Below, piece by piece: positions 18,701-27,026 of a stretch of DNA of 64,000 nt (position 1 is its first letter; each line of letters starts with the position of its first letter). This stretch comes from Vibrio vulnificus NBRC 15645 = ATCC 27562 (GTDB taxonomy: Bacteria; Pseudomonadota; Gammaproteobacteria; Enterobacterales; Vibrionaceae): the NCBI RefSeq assembly GCF_002224265.1, contig NZ_CP012882.1, forward strand, positions 682,001 to 746,000, written 5' to 3'. The notes beneath the pieces are model-generated. The model was not told the origin of the DNA. It saw only the letters and a program-made list of their open reading frames with translations, and ran no database searches. The position numbers and the translations under genes were made by a program.

Positions 18701-18848
18701 TGTGCTCTTTGCTACCTTGCTGACGCTGGTGTTAGTGCCATGTCTTTACTTGATCTTGGAAGACATTAAACATCTGCTTGGAAAAGTATGGCGTGGTATC
18801 TGCTACCCATGGCGACGCTTCTCCTCACTGCGTAAAGCGAACGCTTAA
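15711..18848 (+). CDS. RND-type efflux pump permease
   Basis: The 1045-residue protein has the RND pattern of 12 membrane helices with two large periplasmic loops after TM1 and TM7. The proton-relay helix contains LGIVVDDAIVIGE (two adjacent aspartates), as in AcrB-type pumps. The N-terminus (HNSVAANLLMVFIIIMGIVSFFFI) and loop motif PNIEVNYINVSASYPGASPQEIEE are typical of the HAE-1-like group. It works with the adaptor encoded 11 bp upstream. Substrates cannot be predicted. A strong terminator follows. Confidence 0.93.
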   Translation: MESNQQRGLISYFAHNSVAANLLMVFIIIMGIVSFFFIQRQMFPNIEVNYINVSASYPGASPQEIEESILLKMEESLKDVTGIKQAVSTASRGNAHISLEINVKADIKEVLDDVKQRISTIASFPKGMEPVNIYQYEFRQDVIELSLVGDRPLEELKPIAKKIEDELLQLQNVMLVELSAPEEEIAIEVDPLVLRKYDLTLNDVTNAIRRYSANYSAGEVSTSAGMIAVRIENQYYKGEEFRNIPVKLGANGAKVLLQDIATIKDGFTEAERYFQFSGQNAIYLSVKATKDQDMIPVAESVKAYIAHKNEQLPDDLQIKTLVDMTYYLQGRLDMMLKNLLQGAVLVAIMLSIFLRVRLALWVMIGLPVCFLGAVMVMPFIGVTINIVSLFAFIMVLGIVVDDAIVIGESAYSEIEKKGGGVDNVITGVKKVATPATFGVLTTIAVFAPFLMSSGPERAFFVGIAAVVMLCLIFSLIESKLILPAHLAHTKFSPIKPDGWRARFNTRFFGFVNGPYQRFVRKCTHWRWSVMAFFVVLLVISVGLVTSNHVRIIMNPKVPTDFPAVTVKMNDNVSSEQTIDALKQIEQVINEVEEETIAQHGRGMIRDMLSYNRGRTEGRIVVPLVDEELRPFNTFELSRMWREKLPTLAGVKSLTIRDATNSGDDGDEFGYRLFGTDIEQLNAAGRYLITRLQEQNGLFDISSSIDSGSKEVLLSLAPVAYDLGLDLTMIAEQVGGSFYGGEAQRFIRDGEELKVMVRYPKLTREAFASLRYAVITTPTGKKVMLGDVVTIDEQPGVSSIRREQGYKTVYVYGSIDEEIVEPNEVVKTVRESLLPELKEKFPGVRTELGGSIEEQQAQRNEQIIFFVAGMIIVYILLAVPLKSYTQPLIVMSVIPFSLTGAIWGHYWLGLDISMMSTFGLIAAAGVVINDSLVMTDYVNQVRREGMSIKDAVVQAGCARFRAITLTSITTFVGVLPIMFETSLQARFVIPMAVALGFAVLFATLLTLVLVPCLYLILEDIKHLLGKVWRGICYPWRRFSSLRKANA

Positions 18849-18868
18849 TGCTGATTTATCGTTATCCC

Positions 18869-18893
18869 ATGCCGCTTACGAGCGGCATTTTTT
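18869..18893 (+). terminator. Intrinsic terminator of the RND operon
   Basis: The 8-bp stem ATGCCGCT/AGCGGCAT has a TACG loop and is followed by TTTTT. Confidence 0.85.
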
Positions 18894-19129
18894 ATCCCTT
18901 GCGTTTTACGTGAGCGCAAAGTGAGAATTGCCTCTACGCTTTAAATAAACATAAAAAAAGATCATCAAGCATGTGAATCAGCCGGTTGAGCTCGTTGTGA
19001 GAATCACCGATGCAAAAGTGATTTGGAAACAATTGGTAAAATTTGCACACAGTTTGTAAATTTCGCCAATACCCCGATCGATATGGATTTTGCATGGATG
19101 TAAGTGATTGATATTTAATATTTATAAAA

Positions 19130-19146
19130 TTGGCACGCATAGTGCA
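19130..19146 (+). promoter_or_regulatory. Sigma-54 (-24/-12) promoter
   Basis: TTGGCACGCATAGTGCA matches the RpoN consensus YTGGCACGRNNNTTGCW at 15 of 17 positions. GG and GC are separated by exactly 10 bp. The expected start site is about 40 bp before the ATG of the 89-residue secreted protein. Confidence 0.7.
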
Positions 19147-19194
19147 ATCTAGAATGCAGTTGGTAATAAAAATCCAAAGCGTGAGGAAATAAAT

Positions 19195-19464
19195 ATGAAA
19201 CCTTCAATTCTCTTCGTTCCTAGTCTGATTGCAATCCTTGCAGCATCGTCCGTAGTACAGGCTAATTCCCTTGAAACAACTCAATGGAGTGAAGAACTGA
19301 AATACGATATGAGTGCCATGAAAAAAGAAGCGATCGTCAGCATTAACCAAGAGAATGCAAAAGCGATTGAAGAGCGTGACGCTAAACTCGTGAAGCACAT
19401 TAAAGAAGAGCAAGAGCAGTTAGTGCACATTAAGTGTCAGAAAGTGGATCAAACTAAGTCGTAA
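19195..19464 (+). CDS. Small exported helical protein, function unknown
   Basis: The 89-residue product has a signal peptide (MKPSILFVPSLIAILAASSVVQA, cleavage near residue 23) and a charged mature part of about 65 residues predicted to be one long helix rich in K, E and Q, with a single cysteine near the C-terminus. I do not recognise a family. GAGGAA lies just before the ATG. It is monocistronic, preceded by a sigma-54 promoter sequence, so expression may depend on nitrogen status, motility or quorum-linked enhancer proteins; no enhancer site was identified. Confidence 0.75.
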   Translation: MKPSILFVPSLIAILAASSVVQANSLETTQWSEELKYDMSAMKKEAIVSINQENAKAIEERDAKLVKHIKEEQEQLVHIKCQKVDQTKS

Positions 19465-19530
19465 TGGATTTGGTTGCTTTTCGCCTCTAATGTAATGCGT
19501 TTTTGTAAAACGTGAATATTGAGGTACAAA

Positions 19531-19566
19531 CAAAAAGAAAGCCCACGTATAGGCTGTTACGTGGGC
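19531..19566 (-). terminator. Terminator-like hairpin reading on the minus strand
   Basis: The perfect 9-bp stem GCCCACGTA/TACGTGGGC (19541-19549, 19558-19566) has its T-rich tail (TTTCTTTTTG) only on the minus strand. No minus-strand gene lies upstream of it; it may end an unannotated small RNA starting somewhere in 19600-19950, or serve as a poor terminator of the 89-residue gene. Confidence 0.45.
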
Positions 19567-19983
19567 AAAAAGGGCACCATATTTGGTGTGTCTATTCATT
19601 TTGGAGATGGTCGCCAAAAAATCCATTTTGTTCCTGTCAAGAAGCTTTCAAGGGATTGGACGCTTCGAATCAGTCTGACCAGCGCTGTGTAAAGTAACAC
19701 CTTTGTTACCTTTGTTAAAATGTAAATTCAGTAATCATAGATTCCAGAATTGTTGAAATTATGCTTACTTTATATGTGGATTTTACGTTTAATCATACGA
19801 ATATCGCGTTCATATTTTTCAATTTATTTTCATTTTTAATGAAAAGTGCACATTAACTTGCGCGCATTTTGTCTCTTGCGATGCGTGAAGATGGCAATTC
19901 ATTAACATTGTTAACTATTTCTGGTCAGTGCGAGATTGCAACTATAAAATTCGCCTGTGAATGCTAACCCAAATGGATGTGAC
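19567..19983. other. Intergenic region, no gene seen
   Basis: This AT-rich stretch contains a short hairpin (CACCA/TGGTG at 19575-19588) and a GTAAC/GTTAC repeat near 19695-19712. No convincing open frame with a ribosome binding site was found on either strand. It presumably holds the promoter of the MscS-type gene. Confidence 0.4.
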
Positions 19984-21597
19984 ATGGTTTTAAACGCGCT
20001 TAGAGTGCTACTCCTCGTTATTGGCTTTTTTTCTCCTATTGTTCAAGCGATCCCGAGCAGTTTATTGCTCAATATGACGGAAGAGGCGAGCAGCGCTCCG
20101 GCCGCAACAGACGCAAATCTGACGTTGCCTTATCAGTATAAAGATCCTTTACAGCGTGATACGCCCCGTGGTGCTCTAAATGGTTTTTTGGTGGCCGCTT
20201 ATGCGCAAGATTACGCGAAAGCCGCAAAATACCTTGATATGCGTTACTTACCTTCTCATTTAAATCCTCAGCAAGGGGCAGAGTATGCCCGGCAGTTGCA
20301 TGCGATAATTGAGCGCAATGTCTGGATCAACTTACAAGACATCAGCGATTCTCCTGCGGGTGCCGATGATGATTTTTTGCCTGAGTATCGTGATTCTTTT
20401 GGCGTGATCACCATTAAAGACGCCGAAATCACCTTGTTGTTGCAGCAAGTACCGAGCAAAAGCCTAGGGAAAATTTGGAAAGTGTCGAACGCGACCGTCA
20501 CCATGGTCCCCAAGTTATATGAAGAGTTGGGTTATGGGCCACTGAGTGAATGGTTCATCGACAACATGCCACGTGGGTACCTTTTCAAACTGAATCTGTG
20601 GGAGATTGCGCTGCTTTCGGCTTATCTTGGTGCCTCCTTTTTAGTCATCACGCCATTTGCTCTGCTCGCGAGCTGGCTTGTTCGTCGCAGCAAAATGAAG
20701 ATGAAAGATGATCTGGCTAATTTGTTGTCCGGGCCTTTGCTGTTTTTCCTTGCGCTAGGGTTGGATCACTCTCTGCTCTCAAATACCACCTTAACCGTGA
20801 CAGCGCGGGAGTTAATCGATAATGGTTATCTCTTTTTCCTCGCCAGTTTGTGGCTAGGGTGGGCGTTGATTGGTCTGCTGCAATACGCGATGCGTGAGCG
20901 GCTAATCGGCAAAGGTAACAAGCAAAGCGCAGCGATGGTCAGGCCATTTCTCACGTTCTTCCGCATTATCTTGTTGGTGTTTGCTGTACTGTCCTGGATG
21001 GAATACCACGGCTTCAATGCAACGGCTCTGTTGGCTGGTATGGGGGTTGGTGGCGTAGCACTGGCGCTGGCATCGAAGCAGTCGTTAGAGAACTTCATTG
21101 GCACTATGACGCTTTACTCTGCGGCGCCAGTGAAAGTGGGGAACCTGTGCAGTTTTGGTGGCATCCGAGGCACGGTTGAAGAGATTGGTTTGCGCTGTAC
21201 CCGAGTGCGTACTATTGACCGCACGGTGATTCATGTACCCAACGCGAAATTAGTGGAAATGGAGATCGAAAACATCTCCGAGCGAGAGAAAATTCGCTTT
21301 AAAACCGATATTCGTTTGGATTACTGCACCACCACCGCACAGTTGAAAACCATCATCGAAGAGATCAAAGTGCTGCTGGAAAATCACGAAAAAGTGGATA
21401 AGAAACCGTTGCGTGTCACCTTTAGAGGCTTTGGTGCACACGGGTTGGAAATTAACGTATTTGCCTACATTGGCAGCAAAAGTTTGCCCGTCTACCAAGT
21501 GGCGGCGCAGGAGCTTCATTTAGGCATCATGGAAATTGTTGAAAATAACGGCTCTCGCATCGTGCCTGCCACGTTTGAGGCACAAGCGCTGCCTTAG
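19984..21597 (+). CDS. MscS-family mechanosensitive channel with large exported N-terminal domain
   Basis: The 537-residue protein has a signal sequence (MVLNALRVLLLVIGFFSPIVQA), a periplasmic N-terminal domain of about 185 residues, four or five membrane helices, and the MscS pore/beta core with GMGVGGVALALASKQSLENF and the following ...GNLCSFGGIRGTVEEIGLR.TRVRT. Such channels gate ions when membrane tension rises or in response to ligands. ATG 19984 begins a good signal peptide; the longer frame uses GTG 19957. It is monocistronic. The extra N-terminal domain distinguishes it from plain MscS (about 290 residues). Confidence 0.88.
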   Translation: MVLNALRVLLLVIGFFSPIVQAIPSSLLLNMTEEASSAPAATDANLTLPYQYKDPLQRDTPRGALNGFLVAAYAQDYAKAAKYLDMRYLPSHLNPQQGAEYARQLHAIIERNVWINLQDISDSPAGADDDFLPEYRDSFGVITIKDAEITLLLQQVPSKSLGKIWKVSNATVTMVPKLYEELGYGPLSEWFIDNMPRGYLFKLNLWEIALLSAYLGASFLVITPFALLASWLVRRSKMKMKDDLANLLSGPLLFFLALGLDHSLLSNTTLTVTARELIDNGYLFFLASLWLGWALIGLLQYAMRERLIGKGNKQSAAMVRPFLTFFRIILLVFAVLSWMEYHGFNATALLAGMGVGGVALALASKQSLENFIGTMTLYSAAPVKVGNLCSFGGIRGTVEEIGLRCTRVRTIDRTVIHVPNAKLVEMEIENISEREKIRFKTDIRLDYCTTTAQLKTIIEEIKVLLENHEKVDKKPLRVTFRGFGAHGLEINVFAYIGSKSLPVYQVAAQELHLGIMEIVENNGSRIVPATFEAQALP

Positions 21598-21996
21598 TTT
21601 TTGTTCGCAATAGGGCTTATTGAGGGGGCTCAGTAAGCTCGTTGGACAGGGCATCGGTGTCGATTCACTATCAACTTCATCCCAGTTCTGCTCAGTTGCT
21701 TGAGGCACAAGCTCATCTGAACATTTTGGGCGCTTCTCTAATCTGCGCAATCGCGGGTTTTGCATTGATTGGTATTATTTAGCGCTCAGCCATGAGCTTG
21801 ACACGCTTGCCGTCATGTCGTCATTAACCTACCCTCGTCAACGTATCTCACACTGAACCATCACCGTTTTCATCACAGAGTGTGCCACGCCCTTAAGATT
21901 GCAGCGGTTCATCATAAAAATGCCATCAGATGCTCACGCATTTGTCATAAATTCCCGCTACGGTAGCGTCATTTTCTCATTGATAAGGATATTTAT
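21598..21996. other. Intergenic region with weak Pho-box-like repeats
   Basis: No gene is seen. Near the phytase-like gene are TCATCATAAAAATGCCAT (21909-21926) and TTTGTCATAAATT (21941-21953), which loosely resemble PhoB half-sites (CTGTCAT spaced by 11 bp). The match is partial and is offered only because phytase-like genes are often phosphate regulated. Confidence 0.25.
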
Positions 21997-24216
21997 ATGG
22001 CTCATCTATTTTCACGCTCGCTGCTGCGACAAAGTGTCACGGCGGCGATGTTTTTTGGGGCTTCATTGACCGCGTTTTCGAGTGCAGCAGAAGGGGCTAG
22101 CACCACTGAAAGCTTTAAGCGTATTGCCAGTTTTGCCGTCGCAGATAACCTACCTGCGGGGTTTGACAAGCAAAAAACAACGTCTGCGGAAATTATTACG
22201 GTGACACCGGATGGCAACACGCTGATCTATTCTGACAGCCCACTGGGTGGCATTGGTTTTGTCGATATTAAACAAGCGGATCAGCCCAAAGCGGCGGGTT
22301 TTCTTTCACTCAACGGTGAGCCCACCTCGGTGGCTGCGTTTGATCATTGGGTCATCGCTGGCGTGAATACCTCAAAAAGTTATACGCAACCTTCTGGCTA
22401 CTTAGCGGTGGTATCTGTAAACAGCCGTAAAATCACCGACCAGTGTGATTTAGGTGGTCAGCCAGATTCGGTCGCCGTGTCGAAAGATGGCCAGTTTATT
22501 GCGGTGGCGATCGAAAACGAACGCGACGAGGAGCTGAACGATGGCGCTCTGCCACAACTGCCGGCAGGTTATTTGGTCATCTTGCAGACCAAACAAGGCA
22601 AACCAGATTGCAAAAGCGCAAAACGCGTTGAGTTGACGGGCTTAGCGACCATTGGCGCTGATGATCCGGAACCAGAGTTTGTTGCATTTAACGACGCCAA
22701 CCAAATCGCCGTCACTTTGCAAGAGAACAACCATATGGTGATCGTTGATGCGGCAAGCGCAAAAGTGCTGAAACATTTCTCCGCAGGCAGCGTGGATCTC
22801 ACACAGATTGATGTGAAGAAAGAGGGGGCGCTGACCTTCACGGGTGAGCAAAAAGGGGTACGCCGTGAGCCAGATGCGGTGAAATGGTTAGACAACGAGC
22901 GCTTATTGATTGCCAACGAAGGTGATTATCAAGGCGGAGCGCGTGGTTTTACCATCTTTAACCAGCGTGGCGATGTGTTGTTCGAAAGTGGCGCATCGTT
23001 TGAGCATCAAGTGATACGTGCGGGCCATTATCCTGAAAAACGTTCCGGTAAAAAAGGCATTGAACCAGAAGGATTGGAGGTCGCGACCTTTAACGGCCAG
23101 CGTTATATCTTTGTGCTCTCCGAACGGGGTTCGGTAGTAGGCGTGTATAAAGACACTGGGCGTGAACCGCAGTGGTTACAGTTGTTACCTTCAGGTATTG
23201 CGCCAGAATCGGCCATCGCCATTCCGCAGCGCAATCTATTGGTGACCGCCAATGAAGCCGATTTGGTGGAAGACGGCGGCGCTCGATCTCATGTGATGAT
23301 TTATCAATTATCGTCAGGGGTAGCCAATTATCCACAAATTATCTCAGCCAATGACAAAAATAACGCGCCAATTGGTTGGGGAGCATTATCTGGGCTGGTG
23401 GCGGATAGCCAAAAGGCCGCGACTTTCTACGCAGTCAATGACAGCTTTTACTCTGCTCAGCCAACCATCTTCACGATTGATGCCTTTGCTCAGCCTGCCG
23501 TGATTAAGAAGGCATTAAGAGTGACGGAGAATGGAAAAGCTGCCGAAAAACTCGACCTCGAAGGGATCACCACCGATGGGAAGGGCGGTTTCTGGTTAGC
23601 CTCAGAAGGCAATGAGAAAAAAGCGATTCCACACGCTCTTGTTCATGTTAACGCGCAGGGGGAGGTGATGGAGCGAGTATTGTTCCCTCAAGAGCTACTC
23701 AAGCACCAAACGCGCTATGGCGCCGAAGGCATTACACGCGTTGACGATGTGTTGTGGATTGCGTTGCAGCGACCATGGAAAGAGGATGCGAAAAACACCA
23801 CTAAATTGCTGAGCTATAACACTAAAACTCGCCAGTGGGGCGCGGTGAGTTATCCGCTAGAGCAGAGTGATAAAGGCTGGGTCGGCTTGTCTGAAATTAC
23901 CGCGTATCAAGGCCAGCTCTATCTCATTGAGCGTGATAATCAGCTTGGCAAGCAAGCGAAGATCAAACGTTTGTACCGTGTCTCACTCACTGATCTTAAG
24001 CCAGTAGAACTTGGTTCTCCTTTGCCTGTCGTACAAAAAGAAATGGTGTACGATTTTCTGCCGCATCTCAAAGCCAGCAAGGGGTATGTCACAGATAAAA
24101 TTGAAGGCTTCGCGATTGATGTGAATGGTCACGGCTATGCCGTAACCGACAACGATGGTGTGGATGACAGCAGTGGCGAGACGCTATTTTTCAAGCTGAC
24201 CAAGACGTTCAACTAA
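21997..24216 (+). CDS. Exported phytase-like/esterase-like beta-propeller protein
   Basis: The 739-residue protein has a signal peptide (cleavage near residue 32) and two regions: an N-terminal beta-propeller (~50-440) with repeated GxxxPxSVAVSKDGQFIAVA-like blades, and a C-terminal domain (~450-735) of the 'esterase-like activity of phytase' family, with LDLEGITTDGKGGFWLASEGN and DKIEGFAIDVNGHGYAVTDNDG. Acidic residues in these motifs probably bind calcium. Members are thought to hydrolyse phosphate or ester substrates outside the cytoplasm, but assays are few. AAGGA lies 7 bp before the ATG. The gene is monocistronic and ends at a strong terminator. Confidence 0.8.
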   Translation: MAHLFSRSLLRQSVTAAMFFGASLTAFSSAAEGASTTESFKRIASFAVADNLPAGFDKQKTTSAEIITVTPDGNTLIYSDSPLGGIGFVDIKQADQPKAAGFLSLNGEPTSVAAFDHWVIAGVNTSKSYTQPSGYLAVVSVNSRKITDQCDLGGQPDSVAVSKDGQFIAVAIENERDEELNDGALPQLPAGYLVILQTKQGKPDCKSAKRVELTGLATIGADDPEPEFVAFNDANQIAVTLQENNHMVIVDAASAKVLKHFSAGSVDLTQIDVKKEGALTFTGEQKGVRREPDAVKWLDNERLLIANEGDYQGGARGFTIFNQRGDVLFESGASFEHQVIRAGHYPEKRSGKKGIEPEGLEVATFNGQRYIFVLSERGSVVGVYKDTGREPQWLQLLPSGIAPESAIAIPQRNLLVTANEADLVEDGGARSHVMIYQLSSGVANYPQIISANDKNNAPIGWGALSGLVADSQKAATFYAVNDSFYSAQPTIFTIDAFAQPAVIKKALRVTENGKAAEKLDLEGITTDGKGGFWLASEGNEKKAIPHALVHVNAQGEVMERVLFPQELLKHQTRYGAEGITRVDDVLWIALQRPWKEDAKNTTKLLSYNTKTRQWGAVSYPLEQSDKGWVGLSEITAYQGQLYLIERDNQLGKQAKIKRLYRVSLTDLKPVELGSPLPVVQKEMVYDFLPHLKASKGYVTDKIEGFAIDVNGHGYAVTDNDGVDDSSGETLFFKLTKTFN

Positions 24217-24233
24217 CCCAATCGCACAATGAA

Positions 24234-24288
24234 AAAGCCCCACTCTAGGCACGATAAATCGGCGACACGAGAATGGGGCTTTATTTTT
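24234..24288. terminator. Bidirectional intrinsic terminator
   Basis: AAAGCCCCA (24234-24242) pairs with TGGGGCTTT (24274-24282) around an imperfect inner stem, with A-rich and T-rich flanks. It lies between two convergent genes. Confidence 0.75.
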
Positions 24289-24310
24289 GGCGTATCGGCA
24301 AGGTTGCGCG

Positions 24311-24907
24311 TTACTTCTTTTTGATTCGTGTGTACAAACGAGCGGTTGATTTGGCGTTTTGTGGCGGTTTTTGCCCTAACTTAAGCACCGCTTTTTGCAG
24401 CATCAAGTTATTGGGATAGGTGATCACATGGCCATTATCGTGCTTGATAAGCACATGGAACATACTGATATCGAGAATTTCCCCGCTGATGTCTTCGTCT
24501 TTGTCCACCACTTTGATTCGATCGCCCACTTTGTATGGGAAAACGAAAAAAATCAAAAAACTGGCGGTAACATTGCTAAGGATTGACCACTGAGCAATGA
24601 AGGCGACCCCTAAGACCGCAAAGATAGAAGAGAGGAACAGCGACACATCGCCGTATCCGATTCCTGCGATCACCGAAAAAATAGAGGCGAACAGGAAGAG
24701 CAGTGCGGTATTAAATGCCCGTTGAATAAAGCTTTGCCTTGCCTTATTCACACCCTTTGAGAGGGCTAAATTGGCCACCGCACGGTTGCTGATTTTTTTT
24801 ACAACCTGATACGCGGCGAGCAGCACCAGCGCCATAAGGAGTTTAAAGAGAAAGGAGTCAGAAGGAATGTACTGACTCCACTGTTCAAAATTAATCCACT
24901 GATTCAT
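24311..24907 (-). CDS. Short MscS-family mechanosensitive channel
   Basis: The 198-residue protein begins MNQWINFEQW and has three membrane helices followed by an MscS-like pore and beta domain (FVFPYKVGDRIKVVDKDEDISGEILDISMFHVLIK). It is shorter than E. coli MscS because the C-terminal alpha/beta vestibule is mostly lacking. The start at 24907 is chosen from the N-terminal pattern; a longer frame upstream overlaps the ACT gene and has no helix or signal features. Function in osmotic protection is inferred from the family. Confidence 0.8.
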   Translation of the reverse strand: MNQWINFEQWSQYIPSDSFLFKLLMALVLLAAYQVVKKISNRAVANLALSKGVNKARQSFIQRAFNTALLFLFASIFSVIAGIGYGDVSLFLSSIFAVLGVAFIAQWSILSNVTASFLIFFVFPYKVGDRIKVVDKDEDISGEILDISMFHVLIKHDNGHVITYPNNLMLQKAVLKLGQKPPQNAKSTARLYTRIKKK

Positions 24908-25005
24908 CGCAAGTTCTTGGCTGAGAAAAACGGTGATCGTTATAGCGTATTTCACTGATGCTGTAACTAGCCCTTTTTTAATTTCATCGGCGCATTGCGA
25001 CGAGC

Positions 25006-25404
25006 CTAGTGTGGGGCAAATTCTGCTAAGGCACACATCGCGGCTTGCGCTTTCTCTTTTTGCACAAAAATATGATCGTGATAATAACCTGCAATCACGT
25101 TGGCGCTAATACCATAACTGGCTAACTTGTTGGCAAAAGCGGCGGTTAGCCCGACGGCTTCTAAGCTTGAATGGACGGTGAGGGTAATCAAACAAAAGCG
25201 GCTGTTTGTATTCAATCCTGCCTTTTCGGCATGCTGTGCTTTGAGCACCAAAGTGAGCCCTTCTTGTTCACGAAACGTTGCGATGGGATCAAGGTGTAGA
25301 TAGTCCGTAAGTGGGCCATCGACGGTGCAAAAAACATATTCGCCCTCAATCAATTGCGGGGACATTGATTGAAGTAAGCGCTGTAAATCGGTTATGCCGG
25401 CCAT
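25006..25404 (-). CDS. ACT-domain protein
   Basis: The 132-residue cytoplasmic protein has an N-terminal segment with LIEGEYVFCTVDG and a C-terminal ACT-type domain (LITLTVHSSLEAVGLTAAFANKLASYGISANVIAGYYHDHIFV). This matches small stand-alone ACT proteins that probably bind amino acids. AAGGA lies 6 bp before ATG 25404, which gives the usual length. The gene precedes the short MscS gene by about 100 bp; co-transcription is possible. Confidence 0.75.
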   Translation of the reverse strand: MAGITDLQRLLQSMSPQLIEGEYVFCTVDGPLTDYLHLDPIATFREQEGLTLVLKAQHAEKAGLNTNSRFCLITLTVHSSLEAVGLTAAFANKLASYGISANVIAGYYHDHIFVQKEKAQAAMCALAEFAPH

Positions 25405-25530
25405 GAGCTTTCCTTGTATTGCGTGACGGGATATGTGTTCACGCAGCATAGGAAGCAAGAGAGAAGAAGTCCATTGAATCAAACTAATGGCGGATCAGTT
25501 TGGCTAATTTGAGTGGGCATTAAAAAAGAA

Positions 25531-25557
25531 AAAGATCCGCCCTTTGAGCGGATCTTT
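25531..25557 (-). terminator. Intrinsic terminator of the permease gene
   Basis: The 10-bp stem AAAGATCCGC/GCGGATCTTT has a 7-nt loop, followed on the minus strand by TTCTTTTTTA. Confidence 0.85.
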
Positions 25558-25571
25558 CGGCAAAGCCAGCA

Positions 25572-27026
25572 TTAAAGAAGTGCAGGGATGCCCGGTAATT
25601 GACCCACCGCCGCTAACGCGCCAACACACACCAATACGGTTGCGAGTGGGATGCCTAAACGGTCAGTGCGGTTTAAGGTTTCGCTACGCTCGCGGTTGCC
25701 AATCAGGCCCGTATTGTCGAGCAGCATGGTGATTGCCCAACCGAAGACGGGGTTAACCAGCGCACAAGCAAACATACAAATGCCAGCACTTTGCGAGTTA
25801 CGAGCGTTACGCACCATCTGCATGCCCGCTTCCAGTAGCGGAAGGAATACGCCTACCAACAATGCCACGCGAAGTACTGGTTCCCACATCGCCAGATCCA
25901 TCGGATACCCCAACACAGCAGCAACGATACAGAGAATACCCGTAAGCAGAGCGCCTCCTGGAATTGGGCGTTTGGCAATCGCCGCAGGGATCATGTACGT
26001 TCCCCAAGAAGAGGCGAGGTTACCGCCACCAAGGCCAGCCCCGATGATCTGACGAATAGAACAAACCGTCATGGTGTCATCGACGTCCATCAGTGCATCT
26101 TTGGCGGTTTTCGGGTAGTTCAGTTCTTGGAAGACGCGGTGGCCAAGAAAGTCGGGTGACCACATGGCAACCGCCAAAATCGCGAAAGGAATCACCGCAA
26201 TGTAGTGCTCAAACTCAGGCCAACCTAACTGCCAACCTGTCTCTTCGCCCCACCAGTAGAATGGGCTCATGTTCGGTAAGCCAGGCTCTGTGGTGAACTC
26301 AAACGGCACACCCATTAGGTAGGAAACCACGCCTGCAATCAGCGAGCACAATGGGATCGCCAACCAGCGTTTTTCAATTTTCGCCAAATAGGCGTAGATC
26401 ACAATGGTGGTGGAGATCACCACAAACGAGACCGACTCCATGCCAGAGGCCACCGACCAGCTTTCAAATTTGCTCAGTTGGCTAATCAGTCCCACTGCGC
26501 CTAAATAAATTAGCAGACCGCCGCGAACCCCTTCACCCGTTAAGCGAACCAGTTTTGATCCCCCTTTGGTGGCACTGAGGATCAAACCAAACACCCCAAC
26601 CATGATGCCTAAAGCGAGGGGGTGTCCGCCTGCTGCAGCAACGAGCGGAATTAATGGAATCATGGGCCCGTGTGTGCCAGCTAAGTTGGCTCTAGGGTTT
26701 AAAATCGCGGAAAAAAAGATAACAAACAAAAGACCTGCGATGATCAACTCATAGCGGACGTTTTCAGCAACAAATTCAGGGGAGAGGCCAAATTGCGCAG
26801 CGAAAGCGGCCACCATCGCGGTGACCATCACCACTTTACCAATAGTGGCTGCAATGGCAGGCACCCAGTCTTCAATTTCAATACCAAAGTCGCGGAAAGG
26901 CAGGTGAATACGCCATTTTTTGAACGAAAGAATGTTCAGTTCATGTTCTAAGTATTCCGATCGAGTAGAAAACTCGTTCGCCTTGCGACGACGAGACTGA
27001 TAGCTAGATGATTCGTGTTGGCTCAT
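25572..27026 (-). CDS. DUF3360-type multi-pass membrane permease
   Basis: The 484-residue protein has a soluble N-terminus of about 55 residues (ending LPFRDFGIEIEDWVPAI), then 11-14 hydrophobic helices with a NPRANLAGTHGPMIPLIP motif that recalls the TM3 region of SulP/NCS2-type carriers. It fits the DUF3360 family, common in marine gammaproteobacteria and without a proven substrate. GGAGA lies 6 bp before the ATG. The gene is monocistronic with its own terminator. Anion or nucleobase transport is only a guess from the fold. Confidence 0.65.
   Translation of the reverse strand: MSQHESSSYQSRRRKANEFSTRSEYLEHELNILSFKKWRIHLPFRDFGIEIEDWVPAIAATIGKVVMVTAMVAAFAAQFGLSPEFVAENVRYELIIAGLLFVIFFSAILNPRANLAGTHGPMIPLIPLVAAAGGHPLALGIMVGVFGLILSATKGGSKLVRLTGEGVRGGLLIYLGAVGLISQLSKFESWSVASGMESVSFVVISTTIVIYAYLAKIEKRWLAIPLCSLIAGVVSYLMGVPFEFTTEPGLPNMSPFYWWGEETGWQLGWPEFEHYIAVIPFAILAVAMWSPDFLGHRVFQELNYPKTAKDALMDVDDTMTVCSIRQIIGAGLGGGNLASSWGTYMIPAAIAKRPIPGGALLTGILCIVAAVLGYPMDLAMWEPVLRVALLVGVFLPLLEAGMQMVRNARNSQSAGICMFACALVNPVFGWAITMLLDNTGLIGNRERSETLNRTDRLGIPLATVLVCVGALAAVGQLPGIPALL

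Noticed and set aside
21909..21953. Pho box before the phytase-like gene
   Set aside because: Half-sites match only partly and do not form two clear direct repeats at 11-bp spacing; kept only as a weak note.
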